This document shows positions 12,801-22,932 of a stretch of DNA of 64,000 nt, piece by piece. Each line of letters opens with the position of its first letter. Position 1 is the first letter of the stretch. Position numbers and translations under genes: made by a program. Origin of the DNA: Taenia hydatigena (taxonomy: Eukaryota; Platyhelminthes; Cestoda; Cyclophyllidea; Taeniidae); the NCBI GenBank assembly GCA_036345935.2, contig JADWOT020000001.1, forward strand, positions 26,693,232 through 26,757,231. The letters run 5' to 3'. Below the pieces are notes generated by a model. The model was not told the origin of the DNA. It was given only the letters and a program-made list of their open reading frames with translations, and did not search any database.

Positions 12801-14200
12801 TCATTGCAGCAATTGGTCGTGTGGATGTTCAGACTGGCTAGTTTTATATCAGTCAGCGGTTTAAGTTATATGACAAAGATGGTTGAGGTGATTAGGCTAA
12901 TCCAATCAGTGATTGAAAATTAAGCTAACTTAATTTGAATGGATAGTGCTCGAATCCTCAATGGCATTTGCATGGAAAACGAAGACGCGTGCACACTGCA
13001 CAAGTGTTAGAAGCACGCCTTACTGGCTGAGAACACAGTGCTCGGAGGATATAAAGCAAAAAAGCGCAGTTCGCACAAGTAGTTCGGGAAGGGAATTCCG
13101 TGGATGGGTTATGAGGGTAGATGTTTCACATTTTAGGGCAGATTCCCTGGACTTACCCTTAGCTGTTTTCACTTGCAATAGACTTAGAGATTTGATTACT
13201 CATATATCACTCGCGAGTGCTGTAAATTACTTGAGAAGGTGGGTATCACGTGCTCTGCATTGAGAGGCAACACTACACCGTCATGCATGTCATTAAAGCG
13301 TGGCATTTTTAGGCAGCTTCTTAATAGTCTTGCCACCTTACTGATAATAAAATTGATCAGGTATTCTAAGGTTTGTTCAAGAAAATTATTTCAGAATTGG
13401 TTATGCCCAAACGATACTATCACTCATCATCCATCTACCAATTGAGCTAGGAACTCGTGGCAAGTTGGTAGTCTACTTCAGCAGTATGAGAATTTTTCTG
13501 AAGTTTGTTTCTGGCCAAAATAAAGTTGTAAACACCTTAAATTGGGATCTAGATCGGCAGCACTGTAATAATCTACCACCTTACTATTTAGAGAGAACTT
13601 TTGATTTTAAACTTATTTTCAAAACCAAATCTGAGGTAATCTTGTCCAGATTTCTTCGTCGAACATAGTAGTGATAAAATCCTACGTGAAACTTGATCCA
13701 GACTCCTTTTGGACCTGACAACTGCTTTTCCTAACCAGATGGTCAAGTGGGAAAAAATGGACCAATCAGGCTGTGACCTTAAGAGGCGAGCTATTGAGCT
13801 CCATTTTGATTGGTTAATTCATATAAGGTTCTTCTGCCTGAAAAATAGTGCAAAGCATTTTTGTTACAAAAAAACCCCCTACAAGTCGATTCTACTTATC
13901 AGCTTTGTTCAAATGCGTGATGTGACGGTCATTTATCAGCGATCGTCTAGCGACGAGAAACAGGGAAATGGGATCTTAATGAAAAGGAATAGCTATAGAG
14001 AGACGATTGACTTTTTATTGTCAATCTTTTAGAAAACCAGCACAGACGCCACCACAGCACGTCTAACTGACGTAAAAGGATACACAGGTTCAGCAAAGGA
14101 ACGCTTCGATCTTTCCACGGGTAAAGGCAAGGGCAAAGCGGGTCGAGAAGACCCGCCTCCAGCTTTCACTGCCTCGGGAATATCTGCTCCACGGAAGTGA
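9682..14200 (+). CDS. TPPP: TPPP/p25-alpha family protein (three exons, 170 aa)
   Basis: Tubulin polymerization-promoting proteins bind tubulin, bundle and stabilise microtubules and occur in the cytoplasm and in ciliated or flagellated cells. Exons are 9682-9875, 11158-11308 and 14033-14200, with introns of phase 2 and then phase 0; donors are GTGAG and GTGAGT, and both acceptors follow T-rich tracts. The product has 170 residues, close to TPPP3 (about 176). The p25-alpha core (FLLFCDFVRKG, then DKTIKRIFTDGG, DIEFRGFVG and DVDFKGFVEFLE) covers about residues 10-80. Exon 3 carries RLTDVKGYTG and KERFD, followed by GKGKGKAGR at residues 145-153, which fits the family GxGxGxxGR motif. The tail is shortened: the usual GYV-GYK-GTYD ending is absent and replaced by a Pro/Ser/Ala-rich end. 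An in-frame ATG at 9610 would add 24 residues; 9682 is preferred because it gives the normal family length. Confidence 0.93.
9876..11157 (+). other. TPPP intron 1
   Basis: The intron is about 1.28 kb, GTGAGG to TTTAG. It contains a short GA microsatellite near 11034-11050 and no supported nested gene. Open frames on both strands near 10.35-10.94 kb are short and unrecognised. Confidence 0.85.
11158..11308 (+). CDS. TPPP: TPPP exon 2
   Basis: This exon has 151 bases: one base finishing the Arg codon, then 50 codons beginning DVDFKGFVEFLEGRLAKTY and ending QLHGAT. It continues the p25-alpha domain. The acceptor at 11156-11157 rather than the next AG is fixed by the reading frame, and the donor is GTGAGT. 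Confidence 0.92.
11309..14032 (+). other. TPPP intron 2
   Basis: The intron is about 2.72 kb, GTGAGT to TTTTAG. Short open frames occur at 12946-13263 and 13709-14032, but they have no recognisable family and no supporting splice structure. No RNA gene or mobile element is recognised. Confidence 0.8.
14033..14200 (+). CDS. TPPP: TPPP exon 3 (C-terminal)
   Basis: This exon has 55 codons and a TGA stop at 14198-14200. It encodes the conserved C-terminal TPPP block (RLTDVKGYTG, KERFD, GKGKGKAGR) and then a non-canonical tail ending SAPRK. It sits directly after a pyrimidine-rich TTTTTATTGTCAATCTTTTAG acceptor region and starts in phase 0, matching exon 2. Confidence 0.92.
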   Translation, partial: KTSTDATTARLTDVKGYTGSAKERFDLSTGKGKGKAGREDPPPAFTASGISAPRK

Positions 14201-14980
14201 ACGTGTTGCATAAATTACTGTTTTTATTTCATCTTTCCCTTTTCTTACTCTTCCTCTCTTGCCCCCTCGTCCTTCCCCATCAAAGCCTCAACCCTAGACT
14301 TCCTCCATCACGTCCTTGTTTTGTGTCTTTGTCAGTTCGAATACCTGTTACTTCCACAAATCCGTGTTTGCATGATTCAAACGAAAAAGGTGATATATAT
14401 TACTAATATTAGACAGATAATTTGCTTTTGAGGAGAAAGAAGAGGAATGAAAAATACACTGACAAAAGGGTGAAAAATTGATTAGATGACTCAAACAAAA
14501 ATCTAATTTATGGATTTTTACCTTATTGTTCCATAAAGATCATAGCTGAAACATTGTATGAATTTTATGGCACCGTTTATTTGCAATATCTGCGATCGTG
14601 CTGGCCCCTTACATGTCAAACTGGAATATTGGTTGCTAGAAGCGTCATAAGTAACAATTTTTATTCATTTGTCACAGCTTGACTCTGACCTAATGCAATG
14701 ACATTCCGGCCTTGTCTACACTAAGAATGAAGCCTACTTTGTGACAGATTCCTCAAGGTTAAAACGATTGGGGGTAAAAAGCAAAGCATGAAGGAAGTGT
14801 GAGAGGTATAGCGGGAACGCTATGAACTATTAATCGTCTGGTATAGCATTGTTCCAATTTTGAGCAATCTTTTCGAGAAAGCATCTTACTAGGAGGAGGC
14901 TGAGCCCAATCTCGCTACTTAGTTCCGAGTGAGTAGCGTGCATCCTGACGGCAACGAAGATCTCGGAATTTTTTCTATAA
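14201..14980. other. TPPP 3' flank
   Basis: This flank is AT-rich and presumably includes the TPPP 3' untranslated region. I see no strongly placed polyadenylation signal close to the stop; an AATAAA-type hexamer occurs near 15000 but may belong to the next repeat. No coding feature is supported. Confidence 0.5.
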
Positions 14981-14984
14981 TTGG

Positions 14985-15215
14985 TGTCCGTGCATGCAAA
15001 AATAAACGTCAGCGCTCAACGCATTTGTAGTACTTTATCTGTTTGTGCTGCCGATTTCCGTCAAGGTCACAGAGGTGGCCATATTGCCCTAGCTGCGTGG
15101 GCTGGCCTCCGGGCCATGCCAGCAGCCTTCTTTCCTCTGTCCGGTGAATATATATATATATATTCTACTCTGCCACTTTGCCTTCTTCTGCCTTAAGGGA
15201 GCCTCGGGACGCTAC
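14985..15215 (+). repeat. Dispersed repeat R, copy 1 (AT microsatellite core)
   Basis: This block is closely similar to 38340-38530 and, inverted, to 18905-19095. The most conserved part reads GGTCACAGAGGTGGCC and continues with GCGTGGGCTGGCCTCC. A CCTCTGTCC word follows, then TGAATATATA with a TA run and TTCTACTCTG. It is the only full copy outside the inverted-repeat arms. The open frame through it reads QGHRGG then ALAAWAGLRAMPAA. I do not recognise it as a known transposon. Confidence 0.7.
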
Positions 15216-16849
15216 ACATTAGTCTAATTTAATAAGGAGGCTATTCACATCAGTTATACCAAACCGTTTCTAAAGTCATAAATTTGTGGTCAAAGTAAGT
15301 GAATGAGGGGGAGGTTAAAAAGCAGACAAGGATCCAAAAATAGAATTAATTAAACATTTTAGAGGATACTGTAGCTCAGCAGCATAATCAAGGTGGTCAA
15401 GCTAGCAGTCAAGCATTAATTGAGACGACGAATGCTAACCGTCACGTACCCAAAATCTTTGTGGAACAAGTATGTACTTAGCTGCAATGCTTTATAAAAG
15501 GATGCAGACTGACAAAAGTAGACTCGACTCGACTCGTTTCAAGTGCATCAGCACCTAGGCCAACACACTTAAAGCCACGATTGGAAAAAAATACCCTTAT
15601 TATGTGCACAGCCCAAGCTTTAGCAAGTTCAGTTTTGGCTGCATAGTTGGCCAAAATGCCTTATGCCAGATGGGATAACCTCTAAGCCATGAAAATAGAC
15701 CCATATCATTCACTTCATCAAATGCATGTAGCCTTTCCAAGTATTATATTATTTCTTGCCCCTGCAAATATTTTAGAGCACAGAACTTTTTGCCACTTTT
15801 AATTTTTAAGCTGCGTTTTATCGTTATAATAAATGCTTGTATATGGCAAAATTTTGTAACTTCAATTTCCATTTTATACATTTGAGCCCAAACGTCGGTA
15901 CAAACAAGCTAAAATATGTAAAAAAAACATTTAATACCTGAGGCTGCAATGTTTTATCATTTGTTTTAGCTTTGAATATTATTACATTTATCAGAGTCAA
16001 AATCTTAGGTCACACATAACTGGGATTTCAAATATTGTGCAACGTTATTTGGTTTTGGATGATGTCGGCGCAGGAGGTGGATGTAGGTTTACCTAATCTT
16101 TAAAGGAATCTGCGAGGAGTTGCTTTACTTCTGCTTAGAACCATGCCGCAGCTTTAAATTAAATGGTTTTAATCCATTGATTATTGTACCGTAGCATTTC
16201 TTGGTAGTCGCTAAGGTCTTATAATATTTGTATATTTTTAACTTTTACCTCTTCTGTCTCGTAAGTTATTGTTCTAACATCTTGCTTTATACTTATGTGT
16301 TCCAAGATTGCACTTCATTGGTTTTCTGCTGTGAAAAGTCGGAATAATTCAGTTTTACCTAAACTCAAGAGGGCGATTTAATTGCTAATGCTATGCTAAT
16401 ATTGGTTAATTGATGTCAATAAACTTCTCCATCGTATCGCATGAGCCAGCTGCCCAGTCATTTCACAGCCTTGGTAATTCTGTAAATTGGGCTACTTTAT
16501 GTTTTCTATGTACGCATATGTGCAGAATCACACCATGTGAAATCTAGCATCTTTTACACACCCTATGCGATGATCCTCATGACTTTATAAGACTTTTATG
16601 ACTCACTCGACTTTCAGCATAAACGTTTTTTCCTGTGGCTTCCAGTCACGTGATGAATTGGTAAAGCACGTTTCTCCCTAGTAAATAATGACTTTTTGGT
16701 TTTGAGTAGCGCCGACTGTAATTTTGTTTGCACAGTGCGCAAACTTTTTAAATGCCTAATCTTTAGAATAAACAATCTTTTCTTTGAAATTTTGAGTGCA
16801 TTCTTGCCATCCCATGTACCTCCTTGTTATTTTGCTCCTTTTTCTCTAG
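15216..16849. other. Intergenic or intronic, no feature recognised
   Basis: This stretch is AT-rich with stop codons in all frames. If the candidate exon at 17055 is real, this region could be its upstream intron or promoter. One possible exon ending at a GTAAAG donor near 16663 stays in phase with the downstream candidates, but it is too short to call. Confidence 0.5.
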
Positions 16850-16866
16850 AACAACGGTGGAAATGA
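16850..16866 (+). CDS. Possible 17-nt micro-exon preceding the TTC39-like exon
   Basis: A TTTCTCTAG acceptor is followed by 17 bases encoding NNGGN plus two bases, then a GTAAGT donor. The leftover two bases (phase 2) join in frame with the single leading base of the exon at 17055. Splice-site quality and phase support it, but a 17-base exon is weak evidence alone. Confidence 0.15.
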
Positions 16867-17054
16867 GTAAGTTCCTGTAAACACTTGTGGATTTGTTCTT
16901 CAAGTGAACCAGAAGTGCCTCTAATGGATGGAATTAACGCAGCAGAATGCGTGCTGAATCAATTTTTACAAAACAGATTCATCGAGGCAAAGAAAGTGGC
17001 GCAGTCATTGTTGGTTGCTCTCGCCTTCGTCTTCTCATAATAGTAAACTTTTAG

Positions 17055-17130
17055 AGCCAGTCGTAGTATGTACCACGCTGTTGCCTACGGCACTATGCTT
17101 CACCTTCAGGCTACCGCCACTTTGGAACCC
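17055..17130 (+). CDS. Candidate exon resembling the SMYHA region of TTC39 proteins
   Basis: A TTTTAG acceptor, 76 open bases and a GTGAGT donor bound the peptide ASRSMYHAVAYGTMLHLQ followed by ATATLEP. From memory of tetratricopeptide repeat protein 39 members, the N-terminal region contains an S-M-Y-H-A-x-x-Y-x-T-x-L-x-x-Q-A pattern followed by a DP or EP; about half of the positions agree. No other TTC39 exon was found with confidence nearby. A possible next exon, 30 bases after TTTTAG near 17237-17266, stays in phase but does not clearly match. The gene may have long introns, or this may be a stranded relic. Homology is inferred, not searched. Confidence 0.3.
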
Positions 17131-17770
17131 GTGAGTCTGATTTTTGCTCCCTTTTAACCTCTTCTTTTGCCTTGGGGCTATTTTAAGTTCAACTTGGTTG
17201 GGACACGGGAGTTAATGCTTACGACATGGAATTTTAGGGGACATTAATTAAAAAAGTCGGAGGTTCTGTAAGCTCTCCTATATTTTCGTCATCTTTTGCA
17301 CATCAAATGCTCTCCCATTGGTTGTCCAAACTATTTTAAAGACTGAGAAGATGAATTTTTAATTGCTCCTTCGTCATCCTTCTTTACAATTGCATCCGAG
17401 GATTTTGGTTAAACGATTTGTTCCTTTAGTCACTCTGCGCAACGATGAGGCAGTCTATCACTGTCTGTCTGTTTAAAGTGTCCTTCCTAGCCCCACCCCC
17501 GTAGGCTACATCGTATAGAACCACTGAGTCGTCAAACGTCACATATACAGAACCCAAAACCTCGTAACTTTACCGTAGATGAGTCGATACCCTCTTCCAG
17601 TACCCATGATGAATGTGCTTATCAAAAATGAAGGGAAGAAAAAGGCGTGAACCTTATTCAAATGACATTTTTTCTTTTGCTGATACCCACAGGCGCCAAG
17701 GTTACTTTGACAAGTGGAGGTGCACACAGTGAGCAGTGTGCGGCGTGTGTTTACCTCTTCTGTTTGGCGT

Positions 17771-17789
17771 TTGTGTGTGTGTGTGTGTG
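17771..17789. repeat. (TG)n microsatellite
   Basis: An uninterrupted TG run of about nine units. A complementary CA run follows about 60 bases later. Confidence 0.9.
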
Positions 17790-17850
17790 CGTATCACGAG
17801 TTACATACACACAATCATTGGTTCTCCACCTCACCAACTCACCACTTTAG

Positions 17851-17889
17851 CACACACACACACACACACACGGTGAGAGAGAGAGAGAT
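17851..17889. repeat. (CA)n then (GA)n microsatellite
   Basis: A CA run of about ten units (17851-17871) is followed directly by a GA run (about 17874-17888). With the upstream TG run it forms an inverted dinucleotide pair able to fold into a hairpin. Confidence 0.9.
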
Positions 17890-18569
17890 AGCTTAGCAAA
17901 TAAGCTCTCTTCGAAAACATGCAGGTTAGCGCATGGCAGTAGGTGAAAAATGGTGGCGTTTAGCACCTACCGGTGGTAGGCGGAGGCGGAAGGCGTGGGT
18001 GGAACGTGGCAGAGGCCACCTCCACGAATGCATCAGTGACTCAACTCAAGCACCAAGCCACTAAAATAGCTGCGGCCTTCTTTGTTTTTGTCACAGTGCT
18101 ACTCCACGCCTCTGAAATGGAGAAGTAGAATGCAGGGTCCCTAAATCGGTTCCAATTCTACAGTTAAGGAATTTCTCCGTTGGAGGGGGGGGGGGAGGGA
18201 GGAGGCGCTCAGCCACTGCTCGGGGTGTCTTTATAAGCCACAAGGCGTAGGTGGATAAGAGGTCAACATGTCGACATGTCCTAGACTCCGCCTCCTACCC
18301 CCTTTAGTTGGTTAAACACACCTAACGGATAGAATTTCAGGCCGTCTGCTTTGGAGTAGGGAGGGGGCGGTGGGGATCGCCATCTCCCATGCCTTTGGCC
18401 AAACACATGATCCTCATGTAAGAGGAAAGATTAAAGTGAAGTGGGTAAGCGAGTTTCCTAAACGAAACAACGAGTGGGAGAACCGCCTAGGAGGTTACAG
18501 GACAATCACACTTACACACACACATAAGCCAACAACTTCGACAACAGCAATTTATGTGTGTCATGTGAG
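17890..18569. other. Non-coding flank of the assembly gap
   Basis: Only short unrecognised frames are present. A run of eleven G lies at about 18185-18195 in a G-rich stretch, which could hinder sequencing. No gene is supported. Confidence 0.6.
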
Positions 18570-18669
18570 NNNNNNNNNNNNNNNNNNNNNNNNNNNNNNN
18601 NNNNNNNNNNNNNNNNNNNNNNNNNNNNNNNNNNNNNNNNNNNNNNNNNNNNNNNNNNNNNNNNNNNNN
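18570..18669. other. Assembly gap (100 N)
   Basis: Exactly 100 N, the usual placeholder for a gap of unknown size. The base after the gap is already inside inverted-repeat arm A, so the true outer boundary of arm A may be hidden in the gap. Confidence 0.98.
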
Positions 18670-18904
18670 GGGTGGGTGGTAATGAGACGAGCATTAGTAG
18701 ACTGAGTGAGTGGGTGGGTGTGAGAGGCGTTACCACTTTAAAATATTGATCAACGGTGTCAGTTCTAGTAAGAAATGAGTGATCAGGGTTGTCAGCGATG
18801 CAGCTTACCGACTATGCGACAGACATCCCGTACTATAGCAATTTAATGGGCATACACATTCCCGATGTGCTCTTTCCACCTCACATCTCCCATTACCTCT
18901 CCTG

Positions 18905-19095
18905 TAGTGTCCCGAGGCTTCCTCGAAGGCAAAAGAAGGCAGAATGCTAGGGTAGTATATATATATATATTGATATATACTAAAAGGACAGAGGAAAATA
19001 GTTTAGTGGCATGGCTTGGAGGCCAGCCCACGCAGCTAGGGCAGTACGGCCACCTCTGTGACCTTGACCGAAACCGGTAGTTCCAGCAAACAATG
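18905..19095 (-). repeat. Dispersed repeat R, copy 2 (in arm A)
   Basis: Inverted relative to the 14985-15215 copy. It contains the complement of the GGTCACAGAGGTGGCC and GCTGGCCTCC words and a TA microsatellite near 18957-18980. Unlike the copy in arm A', it keeps the GAAGGCAAAAGAAGG segment beyond the TA run. Confidence 0.75.
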
Positions 19096-19668
19096 CACTA
19101 CATCTCCTTTCAACATCGGCTACCATCTTATTCGAATGCCTCACACTCTGCATAAGATCGCCAAATTTGTGCAACGACAAACTGAACTAGAGTGATTGGC
19201 CAACCGTCGAATGAGCATAAACACAATGGAGTTTCTAAACAATAGCGTACCGTTGCGTAGCAATGACCACGACGCAATATCTCTCGCAAGTAACGATTCG
19301 CGAGAGTAATCCCTCCCACACCGCAACATAACTGCTACGGTCCGGTAACGAATGCGAACAGGCCTGGTAATGGGTGAGTAGACTCATTCATAAAATTATT
19401 TTTACGCCATCCTTTCCACCCTGGCGTAAGTAGCCAGGATATGAGTTCACATCAGCGGGCCAATGCAAGATGTCAAATAGTAATTATGAGATCAAATAAT
19501 TCACTTTCAGCAGTACCACATTTTAGTAGCAAAAGCAGCTCTAAGTATGCACATCACAATCTCAGTTAGATATAAATACGGTGCTTAAAATATTTGCGCT
19601 AAGATATGTATTGTTGCATTTGTCATTATGCGTGGCATCGCTAACCCACTAATCCCACTTCGCAAAAT

Positions 19669-20169
19669 TTAATACGCGCAAATAATTGTATTAATTGTGC
19701 TTGTTAATGCGTTACTCTTATCACACAAATCACCCCTTGTTTTTAATTGTCGTTGCCATGACCACAGTTGACGCTTCGCTGTAAGGTGACGACGCGGTGG
19801 TTCGACTGACATTTCTGCTGGCTCAATGTCTCCTCGTGCAATGATGGCGATTTCTCGCATTGAATCATTGTTATGGACGAACAAAAGGACTACCAAGTCC
19901 GAGTTTGTATTAATTGCTGTAGTGCCACAATTTAAAGCATTTTGTTTGATAATTTTATTTTTAAACGTCCTAATTATGCTATTTGTTAGTGTGGATAGCT
20001 GCTGCAGATGGATTGACCTTAGCAAGTTTAGATTGACTGGATTCAGTTGCCATGCAAGCATTACCGGTAATGTGAGTTGAGGAGAAAGAGATGGCGTTGC
20101 AAAGCTAGTTGCATCCTGGTCCACTGAGGCCGACGGCAGCTTCTGTTGATGGCGTCTGCACGGTCTCAC
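19669..20169 (-). pseudogene. 166-codon frame continuing the relic exon 2 (arm A)
   Basis: The first part reads RPCRRHQQKLPSASVDQD then ATSFATPSL and is homologous to exon 2 of the four-exon candidate gene at 38808-39722 (RPCGRQQRRLPP and SVDRDTTSFA). The rest has no counterpart in that gene and no recognised domain. The same frame exists in arm A' but is broken there by a TGG-to-TGA change near 37429. By hand, changes between the arms fall about as often at amino-acid-changing as at silent positions in this frame and in the opposite-strand frame, so selection on either is doubtful. There is no ATG at the frame start. Confidence 0.4.
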
Positions 20170-20410
20170 CTCTGCTCCAACTGAGCACTGGTGGCGCTCC
20201 CTCGAATCACGTTCCTTCGTTATCAGACGTACGAGGCGGCGTAATTATTGGCCAAGTGGGAAGGGGGTGATGCTCGTTGCACTGCTCCAATTGAGCAGTG
20301 CGAGGCTCACGTACGCAAGCAGAAATGCTGTGTAGACCATTTCTCTGTTCGACAGCATCACAATCAGATCGCCGAAAAGTAAAATCGCAACGATGCGGCC
20401 AACAAATCAA
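20170..20410 (-). pseudogene. Relic of membrane-protein exon 1 (arm A)
   Basis: Read on the minus strand, the frame contains MLSNREMVYTAFLLAY then VSLALLNWSSATS. This aligns with MLSEEGVFYAVFLIAY then LGFALLNLSSALN in exon 1 of the gene at 39722. A TAA stop follows GQ before the second half of the exon, and the intron region is altered. It lies immediately upstream, on the same strand, of the relic exon 2 at 20169. Confidence 0.55.
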
Positions 20411-22737
20411 ATAAAGAGATTGAATTTGTGAAGAGTTGTCTTGTAAGAATGATTGGGGTGATGAGAATGAGGTCGAGGTGGGGGAGGGAGGAGAAGGAGG
20501 AGTAAGAGGTGTAGTTGTGTATTTATAAGTTTAAACGTGTAGGGCTGCTATGTCCCATTTGTTAAGTTGCCTAATTTTGTGATTTGCTTGTGCATGTGTG
20601 GTGTCTAAAGATTGCTTGAGATTTAAAGGTGCTAAGTGCATTGCAGTCGCGTAGGTGGAGGAATTCAGATCGTGGATTTAGCATGATCCGTGGCTCAATG
20701 GCCACGCTTCTCATTGTTTTAGCCTTCTCCTCATGCCAACTGCCACAGGATGGTGAAGGCTATATGGCATTCCAGTGGTTGCAGTGATGCTCAAGCCAGC
20801 TCTAGACTGGTGCCTACAGCAAGGCTTAACTATTCTGCCACCGTCGTGGTCTTCGGACAGTAACGCTGACAGCAGTCTGATGATTTCTCGATCAAAGAAC
20901 CTCGAAAAGTGACCTAATGACGTGATTTGGATTGCATAGATGCTGAAACCGCCTCCTCACTGTAGACACGCGACGATCTTCTCTGCATGGAGGTTAGGTT
21001 TGGACGAACTGCTCTTGTACATCTGATTGGTCAATGGATTGCAAGCAATGCTGCTGTCACCTCACTTTGGCAAGGGTACTGCAGCATTCGGACTCTTAGA
21101 CGACGTGGAATCCTTCACTCTCCTCATAAACATTCAAAATAATTGGATAATCATGTGGAAGTTACTTGGCAACCTCATAATGCTAGTCTGTCCCCAAATC
21201 CATGGTGTCAATGTGTAGCCTCGATCGTTCAAATGGTTTGTCCCTACACTACTGCAACGGGTTGTTTCATTTGAGCGTGAGTCCTCCGTAAAGTTGAGAA
21301 GGATGTTAACCTAAGGAAGGAAAGAGGAATGGAGGTTGTACAATTGTAAATTGTTGTCTGTATCACATTCAACGCAAGGCATCCTACTCAGATCAACATC
21401 GAAAACGGTTTCGTCAATTGTAGTTTGAATGTGTTTTGCCCGACGTGGATAAAATCAGTTCTGGTGACGCCCTCTTTTTGGGCTTTTAGAGAGTTTATTA
21501 GGAATTGGTAGAGCTAGACCTAACCATGTCGATGGTGGGTGGAATTGTTCCGACAGCTCATCCCAATCATGCTACTATCCTCTCAACCAGGGAGAGGACA
21601 ATTTCTTCGCACTAATCATCGCACTGATAGTTCGCTCGCCAACGAGGGAACAACAAGCAGTGTGGCAGTCAGTAAAGATCACATTTCGGCCACGTTGAAG
21701 GGTCCACATAAAGTGACCAGCAGGTAACCCAAATGCTGTTAAGAGCGATTTCCTCAATTTTTCCAAACAATGCATCAACACACTCCCAAAGGCATGTGTT
21801 GTTCAGGTCCTGGTTCTCACTGTCATAATGAGGACATAACCTCCTTCCTTGAGATCAGAGTAGTACTGACCGCAGAGACGAGGAGGAAAGAACAGTTGTA
21901 GAGGCTTAATCGGGCGTCTTTGGCACCTCTGGCTGCATCGGTCATGGTTATGAGCCAGATGCTAGTGTTGATGTTGACTGCATTGGTGATAGGGGATTCT
22001 CGGACGTAGAGTATCGGTAGGAAATCAAATGCGTCTCTAAATCGTCGTCCAAAAGACAAGGAGTAGTGTCGTTGCTGGTTTTGCTGTCAACATATCCGCA
22101 CTTGCTAATGTTGATATATCGCTGCCTGTTTCGGTATATCGGCATAACTGAAGTAGACGTGATAGACTGAACCATTCTCATGGGCCAAAAGCATTCGATG
22201 GATGCACATTCTCATGCAAAGCACCATTATTCACCTTTGAGCCAGGAGTGTTTTCAGTTAAACGAGTTCAAACTTTAGCACTATACCTTATTTGCCATGT
22301 CGCTGATGGAATTTGGCGCCCACTTGTTCTTCCTCTTTTCATCCCGAGGAAGACGAAAGCCAAGGAGGGAGAGACAAGCGCTGAACTCATTGCACACCCT
22401 TTCCGAACGCGTCGGCATAATTCTGCTATCATATCCGGCATTTGCATAGGATGGAGTTGGGTTCATCTCTTTGTTCCTCTCTGCTGTGTAATGTTCATCG
22501 CCCATTCATTGCTTTACTGGATCCTTGTAAGATCGTGTTATTGACAGTGATAGATTCAGATTTATCGGTCTGATGGGATTCGTCCTGTTCCACTAAGGTC
22601 GATGCGCATTAATGGTAGCCGTCCGTTGAGGTGTCCAGAAGATTGCGAGAGAGTGCTGTTGCAGCGATGGATCGCTTCCGATAATTTAGGTCTTTAAGGA
22701 ATGGAACGAGGTCGGTTAATTTCCTTTTAGCCGCTTA

Positions 22738-22932
22738 TTAAACACTCAAGCCATCCAAAGGCGAGCAACCACCCAAACAATTGATGAGAAGCAGTCGGCA
22801 GTCCCACCTTCCTCTACCCAACCGGCAGTCCAAGCTAACTGCAAGCACCCTCAAAGGGCTCTTTTGCGTATATGTCCTTAGCGCTACTGATTTGTGTTGA
22901 TGGCACTCCAGTCCCTTCCTTACCTTTGGCAT
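22738..22932 (-). other. 64-codon open frame conserved between arms A and A'
   Basis: The frame begins MPKVRKGLECHQHKS and ends near SPLDGLSV with a stop. The arm A' counterpart at 34571-34765 has the same length, start and stop, with about a dozen amino-acid changes. No domain, signal peptide or splice structure is recognised. Equal length shows only that no frame-breaking indel has occurred since duplication. Confidence 0.25.

Noticed and set aside
16621..16663. Exon ending DEL before a GTAAAG donor, upstream of the TTC39-like exon
   Set aside because: It is phase-compatible, but the donor is weak, the peptide does not match TTC39, and one frame of three would fit by chance.
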